Origin: CAZWBR01 sp964404205
GTDB taxonomy: Bacteria > Bacteroidota > Bacteroidia > Bacteroidales > Prolixibacteraceae
Reading direction: 5' to 3'
DNA length: 18,868 nt
Assembly (NCBI GenBank): GCA_964404205.1
Contig: CAYOJD010000064.1
Coordinates: 1 to 18,868, forward strand
Below are positions 7,940 through 14,688 of this stretch, piece by piece (the first letter of the stretch is position 1; each line of letters opens with the position of its first letter). The position numbers and the translations under genes were made by a program. The notes below the pieces were generated by a model. That model had not been told where the DNA came from. It did no database searches and worked only from the letters and a program-made list of their open reading frames with translations.

Positions 7940-9318
7940 AAAAAAGAACTCATTACTTCATCACGATCATCGTGCTGGGCACGATGATCGTATTCAACGG
8001 ATGCAAGATTGGACAAAACTATGTTCGGCCGGTTGTCGATTCGCCCGAGAAATTTGGGTTGAACAATGATACAACCGCGAGTACCACTATCGATTGGTGG
8101 ACACTTTTCAATAATTCCGAGCTTGACACACTGATACGAATTGCACTCGAGAATAACCACAATTTGCTTCAGGCAGCCCGTTCGGTCGAGCAGGCCAATT
8201 TTCAACTTTCGATTCAGAAACTAAATTTGTTGCCCCAATTCTCGGCCAATGGCAGCGCTACACGTGGCAATTATCTGGGTGCTAAAACCGATAACATCAA
8301 TAACGGTTTTGTGATTGGGGCACAGGCATCGTGGGATCTTGATTTTTGGGGGAAATACCGCAGGTTAAGCGAGTCGGCCCGCGCACAGTTGCTCGCGTCG
8401 GAATATGGCCTTGCTTCGATCCAAATCGAACTGGTTGCCTCAGTGGCCAGAACCTATTTCCAGTTGCTGGAGTATCGCGAAAGCTTATACATTTCGCAAT
8501 CGACGCTCTCTTTGCGCGATAGCACCCTTCGGGTAATCAAACAGCGTTTCGATGCGGGTCTGGTTCCCGAAATCGATTTGAACAGTGCTCAGATTCAGCG
8601 GGCTGCAGCAGCGGGATCTATTCCCAAGTACCGAATACTGGTACAGAATACCGAAGGTGCTTTGGCAATGTTGCTTGGGCGATACCCTGGTAGCTTTCAG
8701 GTTGGAGGGAAAATGGTTGAAATGACTACGCCACCCGAGATACCTGCCGGTTTACCTTCGCAATTGCTCGAGCGCCGTCCCGATGTGCTGGTTGCCGAAC
8801 AACAGTTGGTTGCTCAGAATGCAATGATCGGGGTTGCCCGTTCCAACCAACTGCCGTCTATTTCGCTAACCGGGTTTTTGGGAGGAGCAAGCAGCCAGTT
8901 GAGCGATCTTACCGGAAACGGCATTGCCTGGAACGCTGGGGGAGCTATTCTGGCTCCGCTCTTTAACTGGCGGCAATATGCCAACAAGGTAAAGGTTGAA
9001 AAGAGTAAATACGAAGCCAGCGTACTGGCTTATCAACAAGCTGCACTTCAGGCTTTTATCGATGTTGAGAATTCGCTGAATGAGGTAGCCAATCTGAAAC
9101 TACAGCAATCAGCCGTTGAAGAACAGGCTATTGCCGCAATGAAAACCCTAAAACTGGCTTCAGACCGATACGATAAAGGGGTGGCCAGTTATATCGAATA
9201 TCTCGATGCTCAGCGCCAGTCGTACGATGCGCAGTTGGCGTTGGCCAACATCCGCCAACAGGTGCTTACGGCTTATGTCAAGTTATATCAAGCATTGGGT
9301 GGAGGATGGTCAATTTAA
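7936..9318 (+). CDS. Outer-membrane efflux lipoprotein (TolC/OprM/NodT family)
   Basis: A 460-residue outer-membrane factor completing the tripartite pump. The start ATG overlaps the pump's TGA (ATGA, 7936-7939), implying coupled translation. The N-terminus is a lipoprotein signal ending FNGC, with Cys23 as the lipidated residue. The mature protein begins 'GQNYVRP', a common start in OprM/NodT proteins (GPDYxRP type). Two OEP repeats follow: the first contains 'TIDWWTLFNNSELDTLIRIALENNHNL' features and 'SWDLDFWGKYRR', the second 'LLERRPDVLVAEQQLVAQNAMIGVARS'. The protein ends with a helical region carrying 'SYIEYLDAQRQSYDAQLALA'. The 'RRPDV' element is a strong family marker. It is the last gene of the operon; a hairpin lies about 22 bases beyond the stop. 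Confidence 0.95.
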   Translation: MKKRTHYFITIIVLGTMIVFNGCKIGQNYVRPVVDSPEKFGLNNDTTASTTIDWWTLFNNSELDTLIRIALENNHNLLQAARSVEQANFQLSIQKLNLLPQFSANGSATRGNYLGAKTDNINNGFVIGAQASWDLDFWGKYRRLSESARAQLLASEYGLASIQIELVASVARTYFQLLEYRESLYISQSTLSLRDSTLRVIKQRFDAGLVPEIDLNSAQIQRAAAAGSIPKYRILVQNTEGALAMLLGRYPGSFQVGGKMVEMTTPPEIPAGLPSQLLERRPDVLVAEQQLVAQNAMIGVARSNQLPSISLTGFLGGASSQLSDLTGNGIAWNAGGAILAPLFNWRQYANKVKVEKSKYEASVLAYQQAALQAFIDVENSLNEVANLKLQQSAVEEQAIAAMKTLKLASDRYDKGVASYIEYLDAQRQSYDAQLALANIRQQVLTAYVKLYQALGGGWSI

Positions 9319-9340
9319 AAACCATACTGAAAAACAAAAA

Positions 9341-9371
9341 AAAGAGGCTGTCCCGTAAAGGCAGCCTCTTT
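9341..9371 (-). terminator. Intrinsic terminator for the lpx operon (probably also stops the efflux operon)
   Basis: A perfect 10-bp inverted repeat, 9341-9350 with 9362-9371 (AAAGAGGCTG/CAGCCTCTTT), encloses an 11-nt loop. On the minus strand the stem is followed by a long U-rich run (complement of the A-rich 9330-9343), so it is a strong terminator about 20 bases after lpxA. On the plus strand the U run is short (TTTAGTT), so termination of the efflux transcript there is less certain. Confidence 0.85.
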
Positions 9372-9390
9372 AGTTATATTGATACTTTTA

Positions 9391-10173
9391 TCAATCGGGG
9401 AAATATCCTTTGATAATTCCGCGTTTCGAATCTTTAATAAATAGCAAAATTTCATCTCGCTCATTCGATGCGGGCATCTCGGCTTCGATAACTTCCAGCG
9501 CCTGCGAGTTGTTGTACCCTTTTTGAAAAATGATGCGGTAGATATCCTGCAACTCGGTGATGGTTTCATTGGAGAAACCGCGGCGACGAAGCCCAATAGA
9601 GTTGATACCGGCATACGAAAGCGGTTCGCGACCGGCTTTGATATAGGGGGGGACATCTTTACGTACCAGCGAGCCTCCTGAGAGCATGACATGTTTACCG
9701 ATATGGCAGAATTGGTGAACGGCAGTGAACCCGCCCAGAATGGCAAAATCGTCAACTTCCACTTCGCCAGCCAAACCGGTATTGTTGACCAGAATAACAT
9801 TACTTCCCACCACGCAGTCGTGGGCAATGTGTACATAGGCCATAATCAAGCAGTTGTTGCCTACTACGGTTTTGCCTTTTGCCGATGTTCCCTTGTTGAT
9901 GGTAACACACTCGCGGATAATATTGTTATCGCCAATTTCAGTTGTGGTATATTCGCCACGATATTTCAGGTCCTGAGGGTCGCCACCGACAACCGCACCG
10001 GGATAGATTTTGCAATTCTTGCCAATTCTTGTTCCGGGCATAATGGTAACATAGGGGCCAATCCACGAACCTTCGCCAATTACCACATCCTGGTAAATGG
10101 TTGCAAATGGTTCAATAGTAACATTTTCGGCAATCTTTGCTTCGGGATGGATATTTGCTAACGGTTGTTTCAT
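9391..10173 (-). CDS. lpxA: UDP-N-acetylglucosamine O-acyltransferase
   Basis: A 260-residue cytoplasmic trimeric enzyme catalysing the first step of lipid A synthesis: transfer of a 3-hydroxyacyl chain from ACP to the 3-OH of UDP-GlcNAc. The N-terminal two thirds is a left-handed beta-helix of hexapeptide repeats (IGEGSWIGPYV, IGDNNIIRECV and similar). The catalytic base is the second histidine of HIAHDC, His118, equivalent to E. coli His125. The C-terminal helical part begins near 'GLRRRGFSNE' (194-203), a reliable LpxA marker. Aligning from the catalytic His, the E. coli ruler residue Gly173 corresponds to Gly166 here (LSGGSLV), which suggests room for a long acyl chain (inference). E. coli His144 aligns with Glu137. 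It is the last gene of the HD-lpxD-lpxC/fabZ-lpxA operon. Confidence 0.97.
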   Translation of the reverse strand: MKQPLANIHPEAKIAENVTIEPFATIYQDVVIGEGSWIGPYVTIMPGTRIGKNCKIYPGAVVGGDPQDLKYRGEYTTTEIGDNNIIRECVTINKGTSAKGKTVVGNNCLIMAYVHIAHDCVVGSNVILVNNTGLAGEVEVDDFAILGGFTAVHQFCHIGKHVMLSGGSLVRKDVPPYIKAGREPLSYAGINSIGLRRRGFSNETITELQDIYRIIFQKGYNNSQALEVIEAEMPASNERDEILLFIKDSKRGIIKGYFPD

Positions 10174-10190
10174 TTACAATTTATCATTTT

Positions 10191-10222
10191 TGGAACCATG
10201 GCGATTAACCATTCAGGCTCCA
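10191..10222 (-). other. Intercistronic RNA hairpin between lpxC-fabZ and lpxA
   Basis: In the minus-strand transcript, 10222-10216 (TGGAGCC) can pair with 10197-10191 (GGTTCCA, one G-U pair). Within it, 10212-10209 (ATGG) pairs with 10201-10198 (CCAT) around a 7-nt loop, with a 3-nt bulge on one side. It starts 12 bases after the lpxC-fabZ stop and ends 17 bases before the lpxA start. No U run follows, so it is not a terminator; it could affect mRNA processing or lpxA translation. Seen by eye, folding energy not computed. Confidence 0.45.
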
Positions 10223-10234
10223 TGTTTTCATTTC

Positions 10235-11629
10235 TTATTTGTTTTTTACTATCTGGGCCATAAATTCGCCTTCGCAGACGACGGTATCACCAACAAAAGC
10301 CATGCCACGCATATTGGCAATGCCTCTTCTGATTGGACTAACCAGTTTTAGTTTGAACAACAAGGTGTCGCCCGGAATCACTTTTTTGCGAAATTTAATG
10401 TTATCCATCGTCATAAAATAGGTCGAATAATCGCCGTCGCCGGGCATAGAACTGATGACAAAAATGCCGCCGCACTGCGCCATGGCTTCGATCATTAGCA
10501 CACCTGGCATCACTGGTTCTTCGGGGAAGTGGCCAACGAAGAAGGGTTCGTTCATCGTCACATTCTTCACTCCAATAATGAAATCAGGCCCTTTGTCAAT
10601 GATTTTATCGATCAGCAGGAAGGGGTTGCGGTGGGGCAACATCTTCTTGATGGAATTAATATCGTAAACAGGTTCTTTGTTCGGGTTATATTCGGGGGCA
10701 GCATTATCGGCAATGGTGCGCAGGTACTCTTTCTGCAACAGTTTTGCAAATTCGGTGTTGGCACCATGTCCGGGTCGTTTGGCAATGATGCGTCCTTTGA
10801 TGCGTTTGCCAACGAGGGCAATATCGCCAATAATGTCGAGCATCTTGTGACGGGCACATTCGTTATCGAAATGAAGCTTGAGGTTCTTCAGGATGCCGAT
10901 TTCGTTTACCTGAACATGTTCATGGTGGAAAAGATCGGCAATACGGTTCAGTTCTTCCTGCGGCATCACCTGATCCATAATAACGATGGCATTGTCGAGA
11001 TCTCCGCCTTTTACGAGATTATTTTTTAACAGCGCTTCCAGTTCGCGGACAAAAACGAAGGTTCGGCATGGCGCTATTTCTTTGGCAAAATCGGTTGTGC
11101 TGTCGAGCGAAGCGAATTGATTTCCCAACACAACTGAATTGTAGGAGATCATCACATCGATACTCAGACTATCGTCAGGAAGCACTACCAGTTCGGTCCC
11201 GGTGTTGGGATTATGGTAAGAGATTTTTTTCTTTACAACGAAATATTCCCTTTCGGCTTCCTGTTCAACTTTACCGGCTTCAAGCAAAGCGGCTACAAAA
11301 GCCGAGGCACTACCATCAATGATTGGTGCTTCTGGACCATTGATTTCCATCAGTACGTTGTCGAGATCGCAGCCAATCAAAGCAGCCATCACATGTTCGA
11401 TGGTGCTAATGGTTACATCGCCCTCTTTCAATACGGTTCCGCGCTCGGTGCCCCGGACTTTCGATACATTGGCTTCGATAACCGGTTCGCCTTCAATATC
11501 GATTCTCTTGAATTTAAACCCAAAATTTTCGGGTGCCGGCTGAAAAGTGATGGTTACATCGACACCGGTGTGCAATCCTTTGCCGGTAACGGAAACCGGA
11601 CGTTCAATGGTATTTTGCTTTGTGCTCAT
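10235..11629 (-). CDS. lpxC/fabZ: Bifunctional UDP-3-O-acyl-GlcNAc deacetylase / 3-hydroxyacyl-ACP dehydratase fusion
   Basis: One 464-residue chain joins two enzymes. Residues 1-305 are LpxC, the Zn-dependent deacetylase that commits the pathway to lipid A. The zinc ligands are His79 (TIEHVMAAL), His261 and Asp265 (RHKMLDIIGD), with Glu78 as the likely base and His288 in GHGANT. A histidine-rich insert, HHEHVQVNE (235-243), precedes the metal site. Residues about 322-464 are FabZ, the hot-dog-fold dehydratase of fatty acid elongation, with LPHRNPFLLID (331-341), catalytic His367 in GHFPEEPVMPG and Glu381 in IEAMAQ; their 14-residue spacing equals that of E. coli His54/Glu68. A short linker (about 306-321) separates them. 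This fusion is known in Bacteroidota. It lies 46 bases after lpxD (10-bp scale gaps elsewhere in the operon are absent) and 61 before lpxA. Confidence 0.97.
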   Translation of the reverse strand: MSTKQNTIERPVSVTGKGLHTGVDVTITFQPAPENFGFKFKRIDIEGEPVIEANVSKVRGTERGTVLKEGDVTISTIEHVMAALIGCDLDNVLMEINGPEAPIIDGSASAFVAALLEAGKVEQEAEREYFVVKKKISYHNPNTGTELVVLPDDSLSIDVMISYNSVVLGNQFASLDSTTDFAKEIAPCRTFVFVRELEALLKNNLVKGGDLDNAIVIMDQVMPQEELNRIADLFHHEHVQVNEIGILKNLKLHFDNECARHKMLDIIGDIALVGKRIKGRIIAKRPGHGANTEFAKLLQKEYLRTIADNAAPEYNPNKEPVYDINSIKKMLPHRNPFLLIDKIIDKGPDFIIGVKNVTMNEPFFVGHFPEEPVMPGVLMIEAMAQCGGIFVISSMPGDGDYSTYFMTMDNIKFRKKVIPGDTLLFKLKLVSPIRRGIANMRGMAFVGDTVVCEGEFMAQIVKNK

Positions 11630-11675
11630 TGTCTTGTTTTTACGACAAAAAGTTTATTCTCTGTTTTCTAAATTT

Positions 11676-12710
11676 TTACTCGTTGGTCCTGCTTTTGCTT
11701 TCGCGCTGAAGCTGGTTGATATCGGCTCTTAGCTGTGGCAGGTTCCGGAAAACGGCATACGATTTCATGTATTGACGCTGATCCATCACCGGGCTACCAA
11801 TCATTATCGAATTATTGTCGATCGATGACATCACACCCGACTGTGCTCCCAGTTTTACATTGTCGCCAATGGTGATATGACCGGCTAGCCCTACTTGACC
11901 GCCGAACATACAGTTTTTCCCTACCTTGGTCGATCCGGCAATACCGGTTTGCGAGGCCATCACACTGTTTTCGCCTACTTCTACATTGTGTGCAATTTGG
12001 ATCAGGTTGTCAAGTTTTACCCCTTTACGGATAATTGTTGAGCCCATTGTAGCACAATCAACCGTAGTGTTGGCACCAATCTCGACATGATCTTCGATAA
12101 TAACATTGCCCACTTGCGCAATTTTGGAATAAGAACCGTCGGCTGTTGGGGCAAAGCCAAAACCGTCGGAGCCAATTACCGCACCTGCGTGGATAATGCA
12201 ATTCGAACCGATTTTACAATCGGCATAGATTTTTGCGCCTGCATAGATGATGGTATTCTCTCCAATCACAACATTTTCGCCAATATACGCCTGCGGATAG
12301 ATACGGCAGTTGTTGCCAATGGTTGCTTTGTCGGCGATATAGGCAAAAGCGCCTACATATATATTATTGCCTGTGCTGGCTGAAGTGCTGATAAACGATG
12401 GTTGCTCTATGCCCCGTTTTACCGGCTTGCTTTGCTCATACAGGTTCAGCAGCCGCGCCAACGACGCATAGGGATCTTCAACTTTGATTAAGGCGCAGGA
12501 AAGAGGTGCTTCAGCTTGAAAGTCTTTCCTGACAATTACAGCCGATGCCTGCGTCGTATAAATATATCTGGTGTATGCCGGATTCGAGAGAAAGGTAAGG
12601 GTTCCGGGCTCTCCCTGATCGATTTTGGAGATATTGCTCACTTTTGTTGTGCCGTCGCCTTCGACTGTTCCGTTCAAAAGTGCAGCAATGTCGTTGACCG
12701 TAAACTCCAT
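11676..12710 (-). CDS. lpxD: UDP-3-O-(3-hydroxyacyl)glucosamine N-acyltransferase
   Basis: A 344-residue trimeric acyltransferase adding the second 3-hydroxyacyl chain, to the 2-amino group, in lipid A synthesis. The start is set at MEFTVND (12708-12710) rather than the ATG nine codons upstream, because LpxD proteins begin at this point and a -7 promoter element would overlap the longer start. The N-terminal uridine-binding domain covers about 1-100 and includes 'GTLTFLSNPAY'. The beta-helix of hexapeptide repeats follows (IGNNCRIYPQAYIGENVVIGE) and carries the family motif VIGSDGFGF. The catalytic base is His241 in QIAHNVEVGENS, equivalent to E. coli His239. The C-terminus is a short helix (INQLQRESKSR). 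The reaction acts on the product of the LpxC domain encoded next, though it lies upstream in gene order. The stop is 46 bases before lpxC-fabZ. Confidence 0.96.
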   Translation of the reverse strand: MEFTVNDIAALLNGTVEGDGTTKVSNISKIDQGEPGTLTFLSNPAYTRYIYTTQASAVIVRKDFQAEAPLSCALIKVEDPYASLARLLNLYEQSKPVKRGIEQPSFISTSASTGNNIYVGAFAYIADKATIGNNCRIYPQAYIGENVVIGENTIIYAGAKIYADCKIGSNCIIHAGAVIGSDGFGFAPTADGSYSKIAQVGNVIIEDHVEIGANTTVDCATMGSTIIRKGVKLDNLIQIAHNVEVGENSVMASQTGIAGSTKVGKNCMFGGQVGLAGHITIGDNVKLGAQSGVMSSIDNNSIMIGSPVMDQRQYMKSYAVFRNLPQLRADINQLQRESKSRTNE

Positions 12711-12734
12711 TCGTATTTTTTTTGAAATTTGGTG

Positions 12735-12742
12735 CAAAAATA
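12735..12742 (-). promoter_or_regulatory. Candidate internal -7 element ahead of lpxD
   Basis: The minus strand reads TATTTTTG followed by C (consensus TAnnTTTG), ending 25 bases before the chosen lpxD ATG, almost the same distance as at tyrS. It lies in the short gap after the HD gene stop, so lpxD may have its own promoter. No matching -33 box is seen. Confidence 0.4.
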
Positions 12743-12753
12743 AATAATAATCA

Positions 12754-14019
12754 TTACCCTAACATGGTTTTATCGGGATAACAGACAAAATGTTTCCTCA
12801 CGCTTTTGGTCAGACCTTCCAAATTGATGTCCGATGCTTCGCTGATATCTTTCAGTTTTCCATTTCGGTAGAGGATCATAATCTTCTCTTCGGTAACATT
12901 ATAAGCACTGTTGTTTATCTCGCCGGTGAAGAGAAAGTAACTTAACCCGTCGGGGCTGATATCCATGTTGAGGAGTATCTGATCGCGCAGTTTCTCCAGT
13001 CGCTTTTCGCTGATAGGTTTGGTGCTGAGTTTGATTTTGAAAAGCTCACGATTGATAATCCGCCGGGCCAATGTCGAAAGAATTTTGTCGGGATGTTCTG
13101 CCCATAGTTTTATTGAGCAGAGAATATCCGAGTCGTCGAGTGCGGCAAATGCATGCAGCGCCGTTTTACGTTTGCCCGAATCCGATGACCTGAAATCGGC
13201 AGCCGTAATTTCTCTTTTCAGGAAACGGTTGAGCTGGCCTACCGCTTCGATTGCAACGCCTTTTGCGGCCAGTTCGGAAGCGCGCCGCAGCAGGTTGATC
13301 AGCATCCGCTCGGCAGCCACTACCGTTTTATGCAGATAAACCTGCCAGTACATCAGACGGCGAGCAATCAGAAATTTCTCAACAGAATAGATCCCCTTCG
13401 CATCGACCACCAAATCATCATTGCGGATATTCAGCATTTTGATAATCCGGTCCGACGACACAACCCCTTCCGAAACCCCTGAGTAAAAGCTGTCGCGGCG
13501 CAGAAAATCGAGCCGGTCCATATCGAGCTGGCTGCTTACCAGACGGTGCAGAAATTTTTTAGGATATTGATCCAAAAAGATTTCAATGGCCATATCGAGT
13601 TTTCCGTCGAAGAGAATATTCAGCTCTTTCATGTAAAGCAACGACAACTCTTCGTGCGAAATGCCTTGTACAATGCTCTCTTCCAGCGCATGCGAAAAGG
13701 GGCCGTGCCCGATATCGTGGAGCAAAAGGGCGGCTGTTACCGATTCGGCCTCTTCGTCTGATATTTTTGTCCCTTTTTCTTTCAGCACTTCAAGTGCCGA
13801 AGCCAGCAAGTGGGTGGTTCCGATGGCATGTTCGAAACGGGTGTGGTTAGCCCCCGGATAAACCATCGACGAGAGGCCTAATTGTTTAATCCTTCGCAAA
13901 CGTTGATACCAGGGGTGAGCAATGATATCGAGCATTAAACCCTCTTTCAGGTCGATAAAGCCCCAAACCGGGTCGTTGACAATTTTATTTTTCACAGATC
14001 TAAAAAATGACGGAAACAT
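12754..14019 (-). CDS. HD-domain phosphohydrolase, (d)NTPase-like (YwfO/SAMHD1-related)
   Basis: A 421-residue soluble protein with an HD metal-dependent phosphohydrolase core. The start ...VNDPVWGFIDL, followed by HPWYQRLRRIKQLGL (35-49) and YPGANHTRFEHAIG (54-67), is typical of bacterial dNTP triphosphohydrolase-like HD proteins such as B. subtilis YwfO. Metal ligands by family pattern are His64, His101-Asp102 (LLLHDIGHGPFSH) and Asp168 (LDMDRLDFLRRD). By comparison with human SAMHD1, Asp176 would correspond to Asp319, while SAMHD1 Tyr315 corresponds to Phe172 here. The C-terminal 200 residues are helical, with no membrane segment. The likely activity is hydrolysis of a (d)NTP or related nucleotide, but the actual substrate is not shown by sequence. 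It heads the lpxD-lpxC/fabZ-lpxA gene row, 43 bases before lpxD. Confidence 0.88.
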   Translation of the reverse strand: MFPSFFRSVKNKIVNDPVWGFIDLKEGLMLDIIAHPWYQRLRRIKQLGLSSMVYPGANHTRFEHAIGTTHLLASALEVLKEKGTKISDEEAESVTAALLLHDIGHGPFSHALEESIVQGISHEELSLLYMKELNILFDGKLDMAIEIFLDQYPKKFLHRLVSSQLDMDRLDFLRRDSFYSGVSEGVVSSDRIIKMLNIRNDDLVVDAKGIYSVEKFLIARRLMYWQVYLHKTVVAAERMLINLLRRASELAAKGVAIEAVGQLNRFLKREITAADFRSSDSGKRKTALHAFAALDDSDILCSIKLWAEHPDKILSTLARRIINRELFKIKLSTKPISEKRLEKLRDQILLNMDISPDGLSYFLFTGEINNSAYNVTEEKIMILYRNGKLKDISEASDINLEGLTKSVRKHFVCYPDKTMLG

Positions 14020-14035
14020 TTCCGTATTGGTACAC

Positions 14036-14043
14036 CAAAAATA
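14036..14043 (-). promoter_or_regulatory. Candidate -7 element for the HD gene/lpx operon
   Basis: The minus strand reads TATTTTTG (consensus TAnnTTTG), ending 17 bases before the HD gene ATG. This would leave a leader of only about 10 bases. No -33 TTTG is found at the expected distance, so support is modest. Confidence 0.35.
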
Positions 14044-14125
14044 GAAAATCTTTGTTGCATATTGGGGGTGTCGAAACTCAACTTCCTCATTCCAAAAAAC
14101 TTTCCATTACCGTGTTGAGAAAAAA

Positions 14126-14157
14126 TTTGCATACTTCATAGTTAATACTTAATTTTG
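14126..14157 (+). promoter_or_regulatory. Bacteroidota promoter of the rimP-nusA-infB operon
   Basis: A TTTG box at 14126-14129 and a TAATTTTG element at 14150-14157 are separated by 20 bases. This matches the Bacteroidota housekeeping promoter (-33 TTTG, -7 TAnnTTTG, spacing near 19-21). Transcription would start near 14163-14165, giving a leader of about 55 bases that contains the hairpin at 14180-14200. Confidence 0.7.
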
Positions 14158-14179
14158 CGGCGGAGAATAATCGAATGAT

Positions 14180-14200
14180 TAGGGGACACAAAGTCCCCTA
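14180..14200 (+). terminator. Leader hairpin, possible attenuator before rimP
   Basis: A perfect 8-bp stem TAGGGGAC/GTCCCCTA (14180-14187 with 14193-14200) with a 5-nt loop is followed at once by TTTTATT, the form of an intrinsic terminator. It lies inside the predicted leader, 17 bases before the rimP start and pointing into the operon. Because it is downstream of the operon's promoter and not after a converging gene, an attenuator role is more likely than plain termination. The E. coli rimP-nusA-infB operon also has leader termination linked to NusA; whether this one does is inference. Confidence 0.6.
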
Positions 14201-14217
14201 TTTTATTAAGGTTAATC

Positions 14218-14676
14218 ATGATAACGAAAGAAATAATTACCAGTCTGGTTGAAGAAAAACTGACGGACGACATGTATATCGTCGATATTACTGTTGGCGC
14301 AGGTAACGATATATCGGTTACCATCGACAGTTTTTCGGGGATAAGCATCGACCAGTGTGTCGAAATGAGCCGTTTTGTCGAGCATCAGTTCGACCGCGAA
14401 ACCGAAGATTTCTCACTTGAAGTTTCTTCACCCGGACTGACGCAGCCATTCAAAGTGCTGAAACAGTATCTGAAAAACATTGGCAAAGAGGTCGATGTGG
14501 TTACCCGCGAAGGCAAAAAGCTTTCAGGTGTACTGAAAAGTGCTGATGAGAATGGCTTTGTCGTCGAAGCGACAGTTAAATCGAAAGTTGACGGAAAGAA
14601 GAAAGAAGAGGCCCTTGCCCATTCGTTCTCTTTCGAACAGATAAAAACAGTTAAATCCGTAATCACCTTCAAATAA
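14218..14676 (+). CDS. rimP: Ribosome maturation factor RimP
   Basis: A 152-residue cytoplasmic factor needed for efficient 30S subunit assembly. The N-terminal alpha/beta domain includes 'SIDQCVEMSRFVEHQFDRE' (42-60) and the family signature LEVSSPGLTQPF (67-78), which differs little from the LEVSSPGLDRPL of proteobacteria. A C-terminal Sm-like domain follows, starting around 'GKEVDVVTREGKKLSGVLKSA', the typical strand-turn-strand opening. The length is normal for the family. It is first gene of the operon, 12 bases before nusA, and sits behind the leader hairpin. Confidence 0.95.
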   Translation: MITKEIITSLVEEKLTDDMYIVDITVGAGNDISVTIDSFSGISIDQCVEMSRFVEHQFDRETEDFSLEVSSPGLTQPFKVLKQYLKNIGKEVDVVTREGKKLSGVLKSADENGFVVEATVKSKVDGKKKEEALAHSFSFEQIKTVKSVITFK

Positions 14677-14688
14677 ACAGATGAAGAT

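Noticed and set aside
9315..9836. 173-codon minus-strand frame overlapping lpxA in another frame, and several plus-strand frames opposite lpxA and lpxC
   Set aside because: The lpxA and lpxC-fabZ frames carry catalytic motifs throughout; the alternatives have none.
10235..11629. lpxC-fabZ fusion as a novel gene fusion
   Set aside because: This bifunctional fusion is already known in Bacteroidota; only the insert near the metal site is kept as a finding.
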